Notes: generated by a model from the letters alone, not told the origin. DNA of 64,000 nt from Rhizobium sp. SL86 (GCF_026672545.1 NZ_JAPPRJ010000006.1:1-64000), one strand, 5' to 3'. Positions 33,807 through 43,278 are shown, numbered from the stretch's first letter. Translations and numbers: made by a program.

Positions 33807-34880
33807 TGACATCGCACACCCATGCCAGGAGCGCGCCTCGCAATGGTCGAGACCTAGATCATCCTTGGCGCGCAGGAAGCATTCTTCGATTGTCCAGCGC
33901 AATCCGGCAGCGGCCGCAAGTTCAGCCAATGTCGTCTCAGCAGGAGCGTTTGCGAAGTAGTAGGCGATAGCGTCTGGATTACGCAGACTACGCCGCGCAA
34001 GAAGCCAGCGCTGAAAGCCATCTTCATTGGGTCGGGCAATTGGCAGACGTGTCCATTCATAAAGGCGCGGCCCCTTGGTTCCTTCTCCCGCAGACAGTGC
34101 CTGCCATGCCTGTGCATCCAACTCATCGATCATCGTTTCCGTATCCGTGAGGATGAGCTGTTCTTCGCGAAAGATCCGCAGTGTATGGTTCGAGCGAACC
34201 GCGAGGACATAAGGCTGTTTGCGCCTTTCCAGTGCACTCCTGAATTTGCTGTCCGAGCCATAAAGAGCATCCGCCAGCACGAAGGCGCATGGGACGCCCT
34301 CGTCAAGAATCCGTTCAATCATCATGCGCGCGATCGTAGGCTTGGTCGCAAAGGCAAGATCCTCCGGAACGCTCGCTTTTTGCAGACGCTCCGGATCTTC
34401 GGCCCATTCCTTGGGAAGGTAGAGTTGCCTATCGATGAGAGCATGACCAAAACGACTGGCATAGCCGGCAAATACGCCTACCTGACAGTTCTCAATCCGA
34501 CCTGCTGTCCCGGAATATTGTCGTGCGACACCGACAGATTGATCGCCTTTCTTCAAGAACCCCGTTTCATCAACGACAAGAACTCCGTCAGGGTCCCCCA
34601 GCGCCTCGATCACATAATGGCGAACACGTTCACAGAGCTCATCCGCAGACCACAAGGACCTTCCCAATAATGACTGGATACGATAGGGGCGATCCAGGCC
34701 GGCTTCTTCCGCCAGCATCCAGCCCGTCTTACGTTCAGCGCGGGATAAAAGCCCATCGATGAAAATTCCAGCGGTCTGCCTCTGCTCAATGCGCTTGAAT
34801 GCGGGGGCAATGAACCTCTTTATTTCCGTCAGTGTACGCCGCCAATCAACAAGCCCGCCCGCCCAGGATGAAACAGACAT
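33714..34880 (-). pseudogene. IS701-family transposase, 3' truncated
   Basis: A DDE transposase of the IS701 family. Visible are LVVDETGFLKKG (first Asp), AFVLADALYGSDSKF (second Asp) and the Glu region RWTIEECFLRAKDDLGLDHC, followed by EARSWHG. Family proteins continue with a further helical stretch after this point, but here the frame crosses into the disrupted gene at about 33806 and ends with about 30 foreign residues. The element therefore lacks its left end. The genes on its two sides are different broken genes, so it marks a deletion or rearrangement junction. Confidence 0.8.
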
Positions 34881-34967
34881 TGCGTATCTCCCTATTCGCC
34901 AACCAGCGGAAGGGAATCATGATTTACCCCAAAACACAACTGTAGTACTAATTTTGCACCGCCGCTC

Positions 34968-35285
34968 TCAATTGAACTCTCGAACATTCATCGGTTGCCT
35001 CAGCCACGGTGGTGAAACCGACTTGGGCGTGTTCGACATCAGGGTGATCAGCGTTTCGATGTCCCAAGGGAAAACGGCGAACGGCGAATCCATACTCGAC
35101 GTGTGCGCCTGCGGTGGAAAGTTGAGGTGCTTTGCGGCCGCTTCCGACCTTTCGTTTTGCAGCGCGTGGACGGCCCACAACATCGTCAGCGTGTCCGCGT
35201 CATCTGTATCAAATAGCATCCTGAGTAGGTTCGGGAGCGCAGTTTCCGGATCGATACGTTCTCCCTGATGTTCTCCCCGTGTCAT
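34968..35285 (-). pseudogene. Hypothetical plasmid protein, C-terminus lost at IS701 junction
   Basis: A 105-residue frame starting at 35285 with segments ALPNLLRMLFDTDDADTLTM and FAVFPWDIETLITLMSNTPK, resembling uncharacterised rhizobial plasmid proteins. It ends in LRQPMNVREFN where the IS701 right end begins, so the gene is probably truncated. It lies 76 bases downstream of the RES toxin gene on the same strand and might have been part of that operon. Confidence 0.45.
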
Positions 35286-35361
35286 ACCTTGGCCTGTTGA
35301 ATTTGTGACTCTACCAGTCGGTAAAACGGGCGACTTTCGTGATGCTTGGCTGGGCGCTCCC

Positions 35362-35937
35362 CTAACGCGCGTTGGCTTTGATCCAAACGGGCCAGTCTAT
35401 AAGACCGTGGTCGGCAGTGATTTCCATAGAGTCAGGCGGCACGCGATCGCAGAACAGAATTACGTTCATGCACTTCCATCGTGCGCTCGGGACGACGAGG
35501 CCGTCGAACTCAAGAAAATGCGCGGCTTCGGCGATATCTTGCGACCGTGGGTATTCGTCACTTGCTCGGTCGTAGGACAATTGCCCGTAACGGGAGGTAT
35601 CGAGGCCAAGAGCTCGCAACGCATCAAGATCCACAAGCTGAAGCGCGCGATCAACCGTCACGTCCAGCTCATGCACCCCGTATTCCACTTTCGACGGAAA
35701 GACGGGCTGCCCGCGGCCGAGATGGAAGTACATCTCCGCTATCGCTCCATCGCGCTGCTGCGAGGTATAGAGCACATCGAAGGTCCCGTCGTCCCAACGG
35801 CCGCCAGCACGCGCGCAATCGACCGGTGATCGTCCCTTACGGACCACCCGCCATACAGTGCCTTCAAACCGAACAGGTGTAAGGGCTTCGATCGCGTCGA
35901 TGAGTGCATTGTCCCGGCTTCTACGCGTGTGAACCAT
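35362..35937 (-). CDS. RES-domain toxin
   Basis: A 191-residue RES-family toxin. The signature residues are visible: Arg in FEGTVWRVVRKG, Glu in AIAEMYFHLGRG and Ser in GLVVPSARWKCMNVILF. Characterised RES toxins deplete NAD+. The gene starts 3 bases after the stop of the Xre-type antitoxin gene, the standard antitoxin-toxin order, and a third gene of unknown function lies first in the apparent operon. Confidence 0.88.
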   Translation of the reverse strand: MVHTRRSRDNALIDAIEALTPVRFEGTVWRVVRKGRSPVDCARAGGRWDDGTFDVLYTSQQRDGAIAEMYFHLGRGQPVFPSKVEYGVHELDVTVDRALQLVDLDALRALGLDTSRYGQLSYDRASDEYPRSQDIAEAAHFLEFDGLVVPSARWKCMNVILFCDRVPPDSMEITADHGLIDWPVWIKANAR

Positions 35938-35940
35938 GCT

Positions 35941-36279
35941 TTACAGGAAAACCTCGTTATCGAGTCGGTCAATTACCTTCAGCACTTCGATAGCACGGTC
36001 CTGATGGATAAGGTCAATCGCCCGCTCGCCGTTTAGTTGCGGATGGCGGGCATAAAGCCAGGTCCGGATCTCATCCGATGAATAATAGTCCGTCAGACGG
36101 GTCACTACATAGTGCAAATCAGAGAGGATCAGCTCATTGCGTGGCTGAGGTTTGATATCGCCCGCGCGCCAACGTGAGACGGTTGCTTTCGACACGTCCA
36201 TGATATTGGCGATGTCGGTGCCCTTCAGGCCACCGGCTTCGCCGATCTCGTTTAGAAATCTGGGTACTGCTCCCTGCAT
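35941..36279 (-). CDS. Xre/MbcA/ParS-type antitoxin
   Basis: A 112-residue antitoxin. The N-terminal helix-turn-helix is GTDIANIMDVSKATVSRWRA. The C-terminal toxin-binding domain ends with RTWLYARHPQLNGERAIDLI, typical of MbcA/ParS/Xre proteins, where the last residues block the RES active site. It lies 5 bases after the unknown upstream gene and 3 bases before the RES toxin gene. Confidence 0.88.
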   Translation of the reverse strand: MQGAVPRFLNEIGEAGGLKGTDIANIMDVSKATVSRWRAGDIKPQPRNELILSDLHYVVTRLTDYYSSDEIRTWLYARHPQLNGERAIDLIHQDRAIEVLKVIDRLDNEVFL

Positions 36280-36284
36280 GACAA

Positions 36285-37634
36285 TTATCGCATCTGCTGG
36301 ATGTTATCGGAATGACCTGAAATACGTGGGCCGGACGCCGTTTTGGCACGCGGAGCACCTTTTCCGCGAGTTTCATGCATCAGTGTCAGAGTGTCGCCAA
36401 GCTTCACGACGCGGCCGTGGTGATCCGTCAGGCGTTTCGTCAAGCTCGCAGCTCCCTTCTCGTCGATACCGAACCGGGCCGCGTCCTTGGCGTTCGGCCG
36501 GAGGTCCTTGATGGTCCTGGCAATGCGTTCGGTCTCACGCAGCGGCTTTTCCAGGAAGAACTGCTCCCTATTATGATCCGGCACGGGAGTAAACACTTCC
36601 ACGGCAGCAAAGGCCTGCCGGGCCGCGTGTTGGCGCGTGTCGGATAACATATTCGTCACACCATGGGAGCAGCATACATCCTGGCACCCAAGCGCTCGTT
36701 TACCGCCGCGAGCATTGGACAAGTATTCCAATTCGTTACGTTTCAGGGATTTCGCCAGCCCGGGAATGGGAATGTAGGTCGTCTTACCGAAGCCGCTTTC
36801 CTCGTCGCGCGGTTCAGGCTCTTTATGCCAGGATCGCGCGTCGAACTGGTTTCGCTCCATGATGCCGTGTGCAAGTCCGGAAGCGGCGCCGAATGCCAAC
36901 GCGGCCTGGCCAAGCAAACCGTCAAGGTGGTCGATGATGATCGGGCATCCGAGATTATGAATGCCTTGCAGCGACAAAAGGAATTGCCGCGTGGTCTGCG
37001 GCTTGGCTTCATGGCCGAGGCCGGAAAGACGCAGCCACAGATTATCGAAGGGCAGGTCGTTCAGTGCGCCTACCACCTCGCTGCGCTGTGACCCGTCGTT
37101 GATCGCGACATGCGAATGGATGACCGGGTAATCGATAGCAATATGCTTCCCACCTTCACGATCGAGTGCTGCGCGCAAGGCAAGGCAGGAAGCTCGATCG
37201 ATCGATAGCCAATCCGCGTGGTCCGGGTCGGCGAGGAAATGGGTTGGGGCAAGCACTGTGTCAATATTGTGCGCCACGGCGAAACGGGCAATCTGACCTA
37301 TGACATCGGTCGATGCGTTTGCTGCAAAATGCTGAGGACCCAGCAACGCGCCCGCAACGGCCCAAGGTGCGTGGCGAACAGCACCTGCGAAGCGCGCTTT
37401 CGCGCTCAGTTCGGCGACTTGCGTATCGAGCACGATCTCCACGCCATCGCGACGAAGATCTGCGATGAAGTTTCTTTGGAAAAGAAGGCGTGATGCCTCG
37501 ATGACGACCCGTCGAATGGGCAGCCTTCCCGCGGCATAGAGTTCGCCAAACTTCTTATGAGCTTCGCCGATGCGGATGAAATGCGCGATCGGACTAGCTG
37601 GATTTCGGAATGCAATGACATTGTTTCCGGCCAT
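36285..37634 (-). CDS. Unrecognised protein leading the Xre-RES operon
   Basis: A 449-residue protein I do not recognise. Alternating strand-helix segments (VVIEASRLLF, VEIVLDTQVAEL, TVLAPTHFL, HIAIDYPVIHSHVA, LWLRLSGLG, CPIIIDHLDGLLG, LAHGIMERNQF) look like a TIM-barrel enzyme. A Cys/His cluster C-Q-D-V-C-C-S-H sits near residue 320-335, possibly metal-binding; a tRNA-guanine-transglycosylase-like fold is one idea but the Zn motif does not match. It ends 5 bases before the antitoxin gene, so the three are probably co-transcribed. A GGTTTCA palindrome lies just upstream. A start at 37640 is equally possible. Confidence 0.6.
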   Translation of the reverse strand: MAGNNVIAFRNPASPIAHFIRIGEAHKKFGELYAAGRLPIRRVVIEASRLLFQRNFIADLRRDGVEIVLDTQVAELSAKARFAGAVRHAPWAVAGALLGPQHFAANASTDVIGQIARFAVAHNIDTVLAPTHFLADPDHADWLSIDRASCLALRAALDREGGKHIAIDYPVIHSHVAINDGSQRSEVVGALNDLPFDNLWLRLSGLGHEAKPQTTRQFLLSLQGIHNLGCPIIIDHLDGLLGQAALAFGAASGLAHGIMERNQFDARSWHKEPEPRDEESGFGKTTYIPIPGLAKSLKRNELEYLSNARGGKRALGCQDVCCSHGVTNMLSDTRQHAARQAFAAVEVFTPVPDHNREQFFLEKPLRETERIARTIKDLRPNAKDAARFGIDEKGAASLTKRLTDHHGRVVKLGDTLTLMHETRGKGAPRAKTASGPRISGHSDNIQQMR

Positions 37635-37649
37635 GGTCATGTTCCAAAT

Positions 37650-37678
37650 CGGTTTCACAAACAAAAAATATGAAACCG
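37650..37678. promoter_or_regulatory. CGGTTTCA/TGAAACCG inverted repeat
   Basis: Perfect 8-bp arms CGGTTTCA and TGAAACCG with a 13-base A-rich spacer, 10-15 bases upstream of the first gene of the Xre-RES operon. It may be the operator for the Xre-type antitoxin or an RNA hairpin next to the ribosome site. Confidence 0.5.
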
Positions 37679-37910
37679 GAATGATAAAGTCAATGGGGTC
37701 GGTTGGGTACGGCGGCGGACTTTTATGGAAGAGTCTCGTAGGGTCGTTGAAAGCAGTCATACGGCGTCTTTCTGATGCCGACTCTTTGGGCTTCCCAAAG
37801 CGCGATGAATCTGAATCTCTGATGCTGTTGGCGGCTGTCCAAAAGCGCGGATAAATGGTGCCGAGGATTGAGAACTTTGAAAGCGGCTGAAGAAGCCGCC
37901 TTCAGTGTTG

Positions 37911-38108
37911 CTAATCTTGATTATCGTCGGAAGCTTGTTGGTTTTGGACCATGTGCTGGATGTCAGGGGCGTAATGGTTCCAGATGGCGTCGCGCAGATC
38001 ATCGAGGAGTTCGAAGACGGCCCATGCCTGCTCGGGGGTCCATTCGGCACTGATGAGGATTGGCAGGCCACGCTTGAGACCTGAAGAGTGGTGCGTCTTT
38101 TCGGTCAT
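37911..38108 (-). CDS. Small IS21-associated protein downstream of istB
   Basis: A 65-residue protein containing GLKRGLPILISAEWTPEQAW and AVFELLDDLRDAIWNHYAPD, predicted helical. Its ATG overlaps the istB stop by 4 bases, implying translational coupling. It is inside the element and so probably mobile with it; the role is unknown. Confidence 0.65.
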   Translation of the reverse strand: MTEKTHHSSGLKRGLPILISAEWTPEQAWAVFELLDDLRDAIWNHYAPDIQHMVQNQQASDDNQD

Positions 38109-38878
38109 GATGCGGGCTCTGTTTCGCCGGATTGGTGACTGGCGCGTTGCTGACGCTGGGCTATGGAGCGCTCGTTGGCTTCCTTGAAGCGATAGGAATC
38201 TCCTTCGATCGCGACGACTTCGCAGTGGTGGACGAGACGATCGACCAGGCTGACGACGCACGCGGCGTTCGGAAAGACCTCCGACCATTGCGCAAAGGGT
38301 TTATTGGTGGTGACGATGGTCGAGCGTTTCTCGTATCGGCGGCTGATGAGCTCGAAGAGCAGATCGGCATGGCGGTTGGAATAGGATAGGTAGCCGATCT
38401 CGTCGATCAGCAGGACGTCATGGGAAGCATAGTACTGAAGCTTGCGGCGCAGCAGGGAATCGCTGTCGATGGCGGCGAGTTCGCCGAGCATTTCGCTGGC
38501 GGTGCGGAACAGGACCGAATGGCCCCGGATGAGTGCCTGGTAGGCGATGTTGAGGGCGAGCGTCGATTTGCCGACGCCGTTCGGACCGATGAAGACGATG
38601 TTGGTGGCATCCTTCATGAATGCCAGCGTCATCAGTTCCTCGACGGTGGCGCGGTCGATGCGGCGCGGCCACTTCCAGTCATAGTCGGCCATTTGCTTGA
38701 AGTGGCCGAGCCTGGCGGTGCGCATGCGTCGCAGCAGCGAGCGGTCGGAGCGCTCGTCTTCTTCCCACCGGATCACGGTCGGCACCCAGTCCTGTGTGGC
38801 GATCTCGTCCCAATGGGCCGTCAGGCCATAAAGGCGCAATTGTCTGGCGCGATTGAACAGGGTGTCGATCTTATTCAT
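38105..38878 (-). CDS. istB: IstB ATP-binding helper protein (IS21)
   Basis: A 257-residue AAA+ protein that assists IstA in target selection. Walker A is FIGPNGVGKSTLALNIAYQA, Walker B VLLIDEIGYLSYSNRHADLL, followed by a sensor region TIVTTNKPFAQW. Full length. It overlaps the istA end by 8 bases. Confidence 0.95.
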   Translation of the reverse strand: MNKIDTLFNRARQLRLYGLTAHWDEIATQDWVPTVIRWEEDERSDRSLLRRMRTARLGHFKQMADYDWKWPRRIDRATVEELMTLAFMKDATNIVFIGPNGVGKSTLALNIAYQALIRGHSVLFRTASEMLGELAAIDSDSLLRRKLQYYASHDVLLIDEIGYLSYSNRHADLLFELISRRYEKRSTIVTTNKPFAQWSEVFPNAACVVSLVDRLVHHCEVVAIEGDSYRFKEANERSIAQRQQRASHQSGETEPAS

Positions 38879-40370
38879 CGTCGTTTCCTTTCAATGTGAG
38901 TTGATCGTAACGGTCGAGCTTGTGGGGAATGACAGTCGTGTCCTTCTTGCGGACATGCTCGGGCAGCCTGGTTTCGACCGGGGGCGGAGCGCCCCGCGCA
39001 ATCCGGCGGCGTTCGAGCACTGATCGAACCGCCTTGGAATGCGAGGCGCCGGCGCGCAAAGCGTCTTCGACGGCCGCCTGGAGTTCCTGGGCGCCGTAGA
39101 GGTCGAGCAACGTCAGCATGGCGTTGGTGATTGCGCCGATATTGGCGCCACGTTCTGCGGCATGCATCATCAGCTTCTGACAAGCCGGCACGGCCCGCGT
39201 CAGGCTATTGAGGCCGCGATGCTGGCGTGCCTCGCGCTTGACGGCGACGAGTGCCTTCAGGTGCTGAGGATCCTCGATCTGCTGGCCCCTATCGAAGCTG
39301 CGACGGTGGCTGGCGATCATCGTGGCGGCGTCGAATATCCTGACCTGGACGAGATCGGCGCGAACGGTGAGTGTTCGTTGGACATGCGTATGAGGGACCG
39401 AGTAATCGTTCAGATCGAAGCGCACGTAGGGTGTCTTGCCAACCTTCACGGCCACCTGCTCCTCGACGGGATAGGGATTGGCCGGCAAGGGCAGAAGCAT
39501 GGGCTGTTCTTTTGAGAACGCCTCACGCACCGTCATTGCCCGGTCCTCCGGGCATGGCCTGTCGGCAGCCTGGGTCCGGCACCAGTGTTCGGCCTGGGCA
39601 TTGAGATCGTCGAGGTCCTTGAAGGTGCGGGCGATGAAGAAGGCTTCCCGGATGTGGCGAATGGCGCGCTCGACACGGCCTTTCTCGTTGCCCCGTGCTA
39701 CCGCGACAGGACGGGGTTCGAAGCGATAATGAGCCGCGAAGGCCAACAATGTCGGATGGAAGCGGATGGCATCGCCCTGCCGTTCAAGGACGGCGGACTT
39801 CAGATTGTCGTAGAGCAGCACTCTGGGAAGGCTGTTCCAGTCGTTGAATGCGCCGACATGGCCGCGCAGGAAGTTTTCCATGCGGGCATCAAGGAAGAAG
39901 CGCAGATAGATGTCGCGCGAGTAGGATAGCACCATGACGAAGGCCATCAGCGGGCGGCGGGCCCTGCCGATCTCGATGTGGCCAAAATGACCCCAGTCGA
40001 CCTGGCCCTGCTCACCCGGCAGGGTGCGTAGTCGTAGATAAGCTTCCGCCGCCTTCCGTGGTCGGTGCAGCGCCACCATGTGCCGGAAGTGGTCGGGCGA
40101 TCCCTTATAGCCGCGCTCCTGCACCATCCCGTAAAGGCGGCTGGACGTCAGGTCAGGATATTTGGTCAGCGTCTGCTGGATAAACGGCAGGTACAGGTCG
40201 ATCTCGGCGGGGCGGATCACCGGCCTGTGTCGAGGCAAGCCCGCGTCCTTCAGGACCCTGAAGACGGTGGTGTGATGGCAATGCAATTGCTTGGCGATCG
40301 TGCCGCAGCGCCACTTCTCAACGTGGTACAGGCGCAGGATCATCGCTTCCTTCTCGGCAGATATGGTCAT
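38871..40370 (-). CDS. istA: IstA transposase (IS21)
   Basis: A 499-residue DDE transposase. The N-terminal helix-turn-helix (AKQLHCHHTTVFRVLKDAGL) is followed by the rve core: QVDWGHFGHIEIG (first Asp), RVLLYDNLKSAV (second Asp) and the Glu region NEKGRVERAIRHIREAFF. The start at 40370 has GGAG nine bases upstream; an ATG at 40385 is also possible. The gene appears intact, unlike the copy at 5566-6238. Confidence 0.95.
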   Translation of the reverse strand: MTISAEKEAMILRLYHVEKWRCGTIAKQLHCHHTTVFRVLKDAGLPRHRPVIRPAEIDLYLPFIQQTLTKYPDLTSSRLYGMVQERGYKGSPDHFRHMVALHRPRKAAEAYLRLRTLPGEQGQVDWGHFGHIEIGRARRPLMAFVMVLSYSRDIYLRFFLDARMENFLRGHVGAFNDWNSLPRVLLYDNLKSAVLERQGDAIRFHPTLLAFAAHYRFEPRPVAVARGNEKGRVERAIRHIREAFFIARTFKDLDDLNAQAEHWCRTQAADRPCPEDRAMTVREAFSKEQPMLLPLPANPYPVEEQVAVKVGKTPYVRFDLNDYSVPHTHVQRTLTVRADLVQVRIFDAATMIASHRRSFDRGQQIEDPQHLKALVAVKREARQHRGLNSLTRAVPACQKLMMHAAERGANIGAITNAMLTLLDLYGAQELQAAVEDALRAGASHSKAVRSVLERRRIARGAPPPVETRLPEHVRKKDTTVIPHKLDRYDQLTLKGNDDE

Positions 40371-40806
40371 CGGTTCGATCTCCATGGTCGAATGGACGCA
40401 CGTGTGTCCCCCGGCGACGCACGAAGCCGCGGCGAAAGAACAGCGGCACAGAGCTGCCGCAGCGCCGGCACCACGGCTCGATCGATGACACCACGCCAGC
40501 GGTGCCATCGCCCGGTGCAACGATGCCGCCGTTTGTGGACGCCTTCAGTCGTGAACCCTCTGGAACGACGGGTGGAGAGTGATGCGTCACGTTTTTGCGA
40601 GCCTGCCGATATCGGCGGGAGCGATCGGCATGGGCAAAGCGCCCCGGCCGGGTGCTCTGGTAGCGCCGTCCGGCTGCCCGCAGGCTGTCACGGCGCGCCG
40701 CATGGGCGCAGGCAGAACCGCAATAGCGCTGACCCCGATCGCAATGGCGGCAAAGCAGAACCTGCGCGCGACACCGCCCGCAGAGGAAGAAACGAGCAGT
40801 TTGCAT
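40318..40806 (-). CDS. IS21 accessory protein with Cys-rich zinc-finger-like motif
   Basis: Identical to the product at 6186-6674: CGRCRAQ...CRHCDRGQRYCGSAC, an Arg-rich middle and a second CRRC. It precedes istA and overlaps its start in another frame. Here the whole element is intact, so this copy may be functional. Confidence 0.6.
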   Translation of the reverse strand: MQTARFFLCGRCRAQVLLCRHCDRGQRYCGSACAHAARRDSLRAAGRRYQSTRPGRFAHADRSRRYRQARKNVTHHSPPVVPEGSRLKASTNGGIVAPGDGTAGVVSSIEPWCRRCGSSVPLFFRRGFVRRRGTHVRPFDHGDRTDDHICREGSDDPAPVPR

Positions 40807-41216
40807 CGCGGCGGCGCACCTTTCGAAGCGCCGTCGGGATTGATCGGAGAAGCTCGACGGAATGCGCCAATACCATTATAATGACGCTCACCGTGAACCA
40901 GTCGGCAGTCCTGCGTGATGACAGCCACGTCATCTCACAGATGCCTGAGGGATTGGACATCGAATTGGCCTGGTAGCTTTGGTCGATGTCTGTTTGCGGC
41001 GCTCCGCCAGTCTATCATTGACGGACGCAGCGCGGGATGTGCCTCAGTCGCCCTCCGGGCTCCTGACGCCACATCCCGCGCTCATCTCCCCCATCAAAAC
41101 CTTTGCAATAATCTCAGGGCCCTGTCCGCCGCGTCCAGATTCGCCGTAATCCCGTCTCGGCACCAAATATGCGCGGTTCTCAACAGCCACCGACAGATGC
41201 AAACCGGAGGTTTCGG

Positions 41217-42277
41217 ATGCGAACAGGAATTTCATTGCGGACAGATTTTGATGCTGAAGGTCTTCGACGTCTGGCGCGTCAGAGCAAGCATGGGGGTCAG
41301 GCGCGCCGTCTTTTGGCACTCGCCGCGATCTATGACGGAGGCTCGCGCTCGGATGCTGCACGGCTGGGCAATGTCACGCTGCAGATCGTGCGGGACTGGG
41401 TCCTGCGTTTCAACGAACGTGGTCCTGATGGGCTGATCGACGGCAAGGCTCCAGGCCCCAAGTCACTGCTGAACGATCAGCAGCGCGCGGCCCTTGCAAA
41501 AGCCATCGAAGTGGGACCGACGCCTTATCTTGACGGTGTCGTCCGATGGCGTCTGTGCGATCTGGCTCAGTGGCTCTGGGAAGAGTTTCGTGTCTCGGTG
41601 AGCGAACAGACACTGAGCCGGGAGGTGCGCGCCATGGGTTACCGCAAGCTCGCTGCCCGCCCGAAACATCATGCGCAGGACCCTCAAGCCATTGAGGATT
41701 TTAAAAAAGCTTCCCCGCCGCAGTGGCAGAGATCGCAGGCGGGGCCGCTCAAGGGAAACGAATAGAAATCTGGTACCAGGATGAGGCCCGGATTGGTCAG
41801 AAGAACAAGATCACCCGCCGCTGGGCAAAGCGGGGATCAAGGCCATCCGCACCACACGACCAGCGAACCCGCTCGGCCTACATCTTCGGTGCCATCTGCC
41901 CCAAGCTGGGCAAAGCGGCGGCGTTGGTCATGCCATGGTGCGACACCTACGCGATGACGCAGCATCTGGCTGAAATCTCCCGACACGTGGCCGATGATGC
42001 GCATGCCATTCTCATCATGGATCAGGCGGGCTGGCACATGTCGAACCACCTTGTCGTGCCCACCAACATCTCGATCTTGCCACTGCCGCCGAAGTCGCCG
42101 GAGCTCAACCCGGTTGAGAACCTCTGGCTATTCATGCGCGAGAACTGGCTCTCCAACCGCGTCTTCAAATCCTACGACGATATTGTCGCTCACTGCTGCG
42201 ATGCTTGGCGAAAGCTCGAAAGCCAGCCTTGGCGCATCATGTCCATAGGGCGTAGAGAATGGGCAAATGGGTTCTAG
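41217..42277 (+). CDS. IS630-family transposase made by a -1 frameshift
   Basis: Two overlapping frames form one transposase of about 353 residues. The first (from 41217, GGAGG upstream) has the N-terminal helix-turn-helix SDAARLGNVTLQIVRDWVLR and ends shortly after DFKK. The second gives WYQDEARIGQKN (first Asp), HAILIMDQAGWH (second Asp) and SPELNPVENLWLFMRE (Glu). The switch is -1 at TTTAAAAAAG (41700-41709), giving DFKKSFPAAVAEIAGG. Frameshifting or polymerase slippage at A-runs is known in IS630 elements, so the gene may be active. IS21 has inserted 5-10 bases before its ribosome site. Confidence 0.85.
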
Positions 42278-42471
42278 TCAGTGAGGATGCGTATCAGATC
42301 GCGAATAGGCGCATTCTGTAGAGGCACCTAGCCTGCTCCACGACGTACGCATTTCTCCGGCAAATCAGGTCGTGGGGCGAGCGACCGATTGCGCAGAGGG
42401 GTGTGGTGTGAGTGCCTAATCGCGCGGGAAGGAGTCTTCCAAGCCCGCTGCGTAGCATCGAGGCAGTGTTT

Positions 42472-43278
42472 TCAGTTCCGGTTCAGACGAATGCGTTCTA
42501 GATTACTCTCAAACGAGCTGGGCATACGGGGAGACGGGTTTTGGGGGACATCAAAGCGGGCCGCAAGATCGAGGTTTCCTGCGATCTTGCGGCAGATATC
42601 GCGGTAGACGCGGCCGAGATAGGTGCGCAGCTTCTTCAATTCCCGGCGCATGCGGCGAAACTGCCTGGCATGGGCATAACGACCGGCTCTGAGGGCGGCG
42701 GCTTTTGCAAGCCGGGTGTGGCTCTGGCGAAGGTCGATGCCGAAACGCTTGGCCAGGCGCACGAGTGACATGAGCGCCTTCAGGCAAAGCCGCCCGTCGG
42801 TCGGATAGGCAATCGCTTTGGACTGCACTGTCGTGTCCACCGTGATGCGCTCCAACGAAGAGGCTTTGACCGTTCCGGTATCAAGGGCCGCATCGACGCT
42901 GGCTTTGAGCATCGCACTCAACCCATCCGGACCGATGCGCTTGCGCCAGCGCGTCATGGTGCTGGGATCGATTGGAAACTCAGTCTGGAAGAACTCGAAG
43001 CCGCAAAAATACTGCCAATAGGGATTTTCAACCCAGCGCTCGACCGTCTCCTCGTCAGACAGGTCGTGGACATGCTTCAAATAATGCAGGCCAACCATCA
43101 GCCGTGTCGGCTTGGCCGGCCGGCCAACGGGACGGTAGAAGCCGCCGAAAGCCGCATCGAAGCGCGACCAGTCCATCACTTTCGTGAGCTTTACCAAAGG
43201 GTGGCTCATGTTGATCATCGCATCCAGGCGCTCGCGAAAAAGATCATTCCTGTCGGAAGAAGGGCGTGTCGGGCGCAT
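42472..43278 (-). pseudogene. IS5-family transposase, apparently 3' truncated
   Basis: A 268-residue frame with the IS5-family N-terminus (LVKLTKVMDWSRFDAAFGGF, GRPAKPTRLMVGLHYLKHVH, DPSTMTRWRKRIG) and first catalytic Asp in ERITVDTTVQSKA. The second Asp and Glu boxes expected in the last 150 or so residues are not present, so the 3' half seems deleted. Upstream, at 43348-43390, is a long imperfect hairpin CCCTGAAAA...TTTTTCAGGG. The gap 42278-42471 holds no gene. Confidence 0.7.

Larger units (their letters stand above)
37826..41195 (-). mobile_element. Complete IS21-family element with 5-bp target duplication
   Basis: A 3,370-bp element. Terminal repeats read inward are TGTTGGCGGCTGTCCAAAAG on the left and TGTCGGTGGCTGTTGAGAAC on the right, with similarity continuing through a shared TGGTGCCGAG about 30 bases in. 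The 5-bp sequence GATGC flanks both ends (37821-37825 and 41196-41200). Genes on the minus strand are an accessory Cys-rich protein, istA, istB and a small helical protein. The right 1,498 bp are duplicated at 5566-7063. Confidence 0.92.
37792..42310 (+). mobile_element. IS630-family element carrying an inserted IS21 element (ends approximate)
   Basis: The transposase gene at 41217-42277 begins just after the IS21 right end. The sequence left of IS21 (CGCGATGAATCTGAATC near 37802) partly resembles the reverse complement of sequence just after the transposase stop (CGCGATCTGATACGCATC near 42290-42312). This suggests one IS630 element split by IS21. Its exact ends and TA target could not be fixed. 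Confidence 0.4.
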
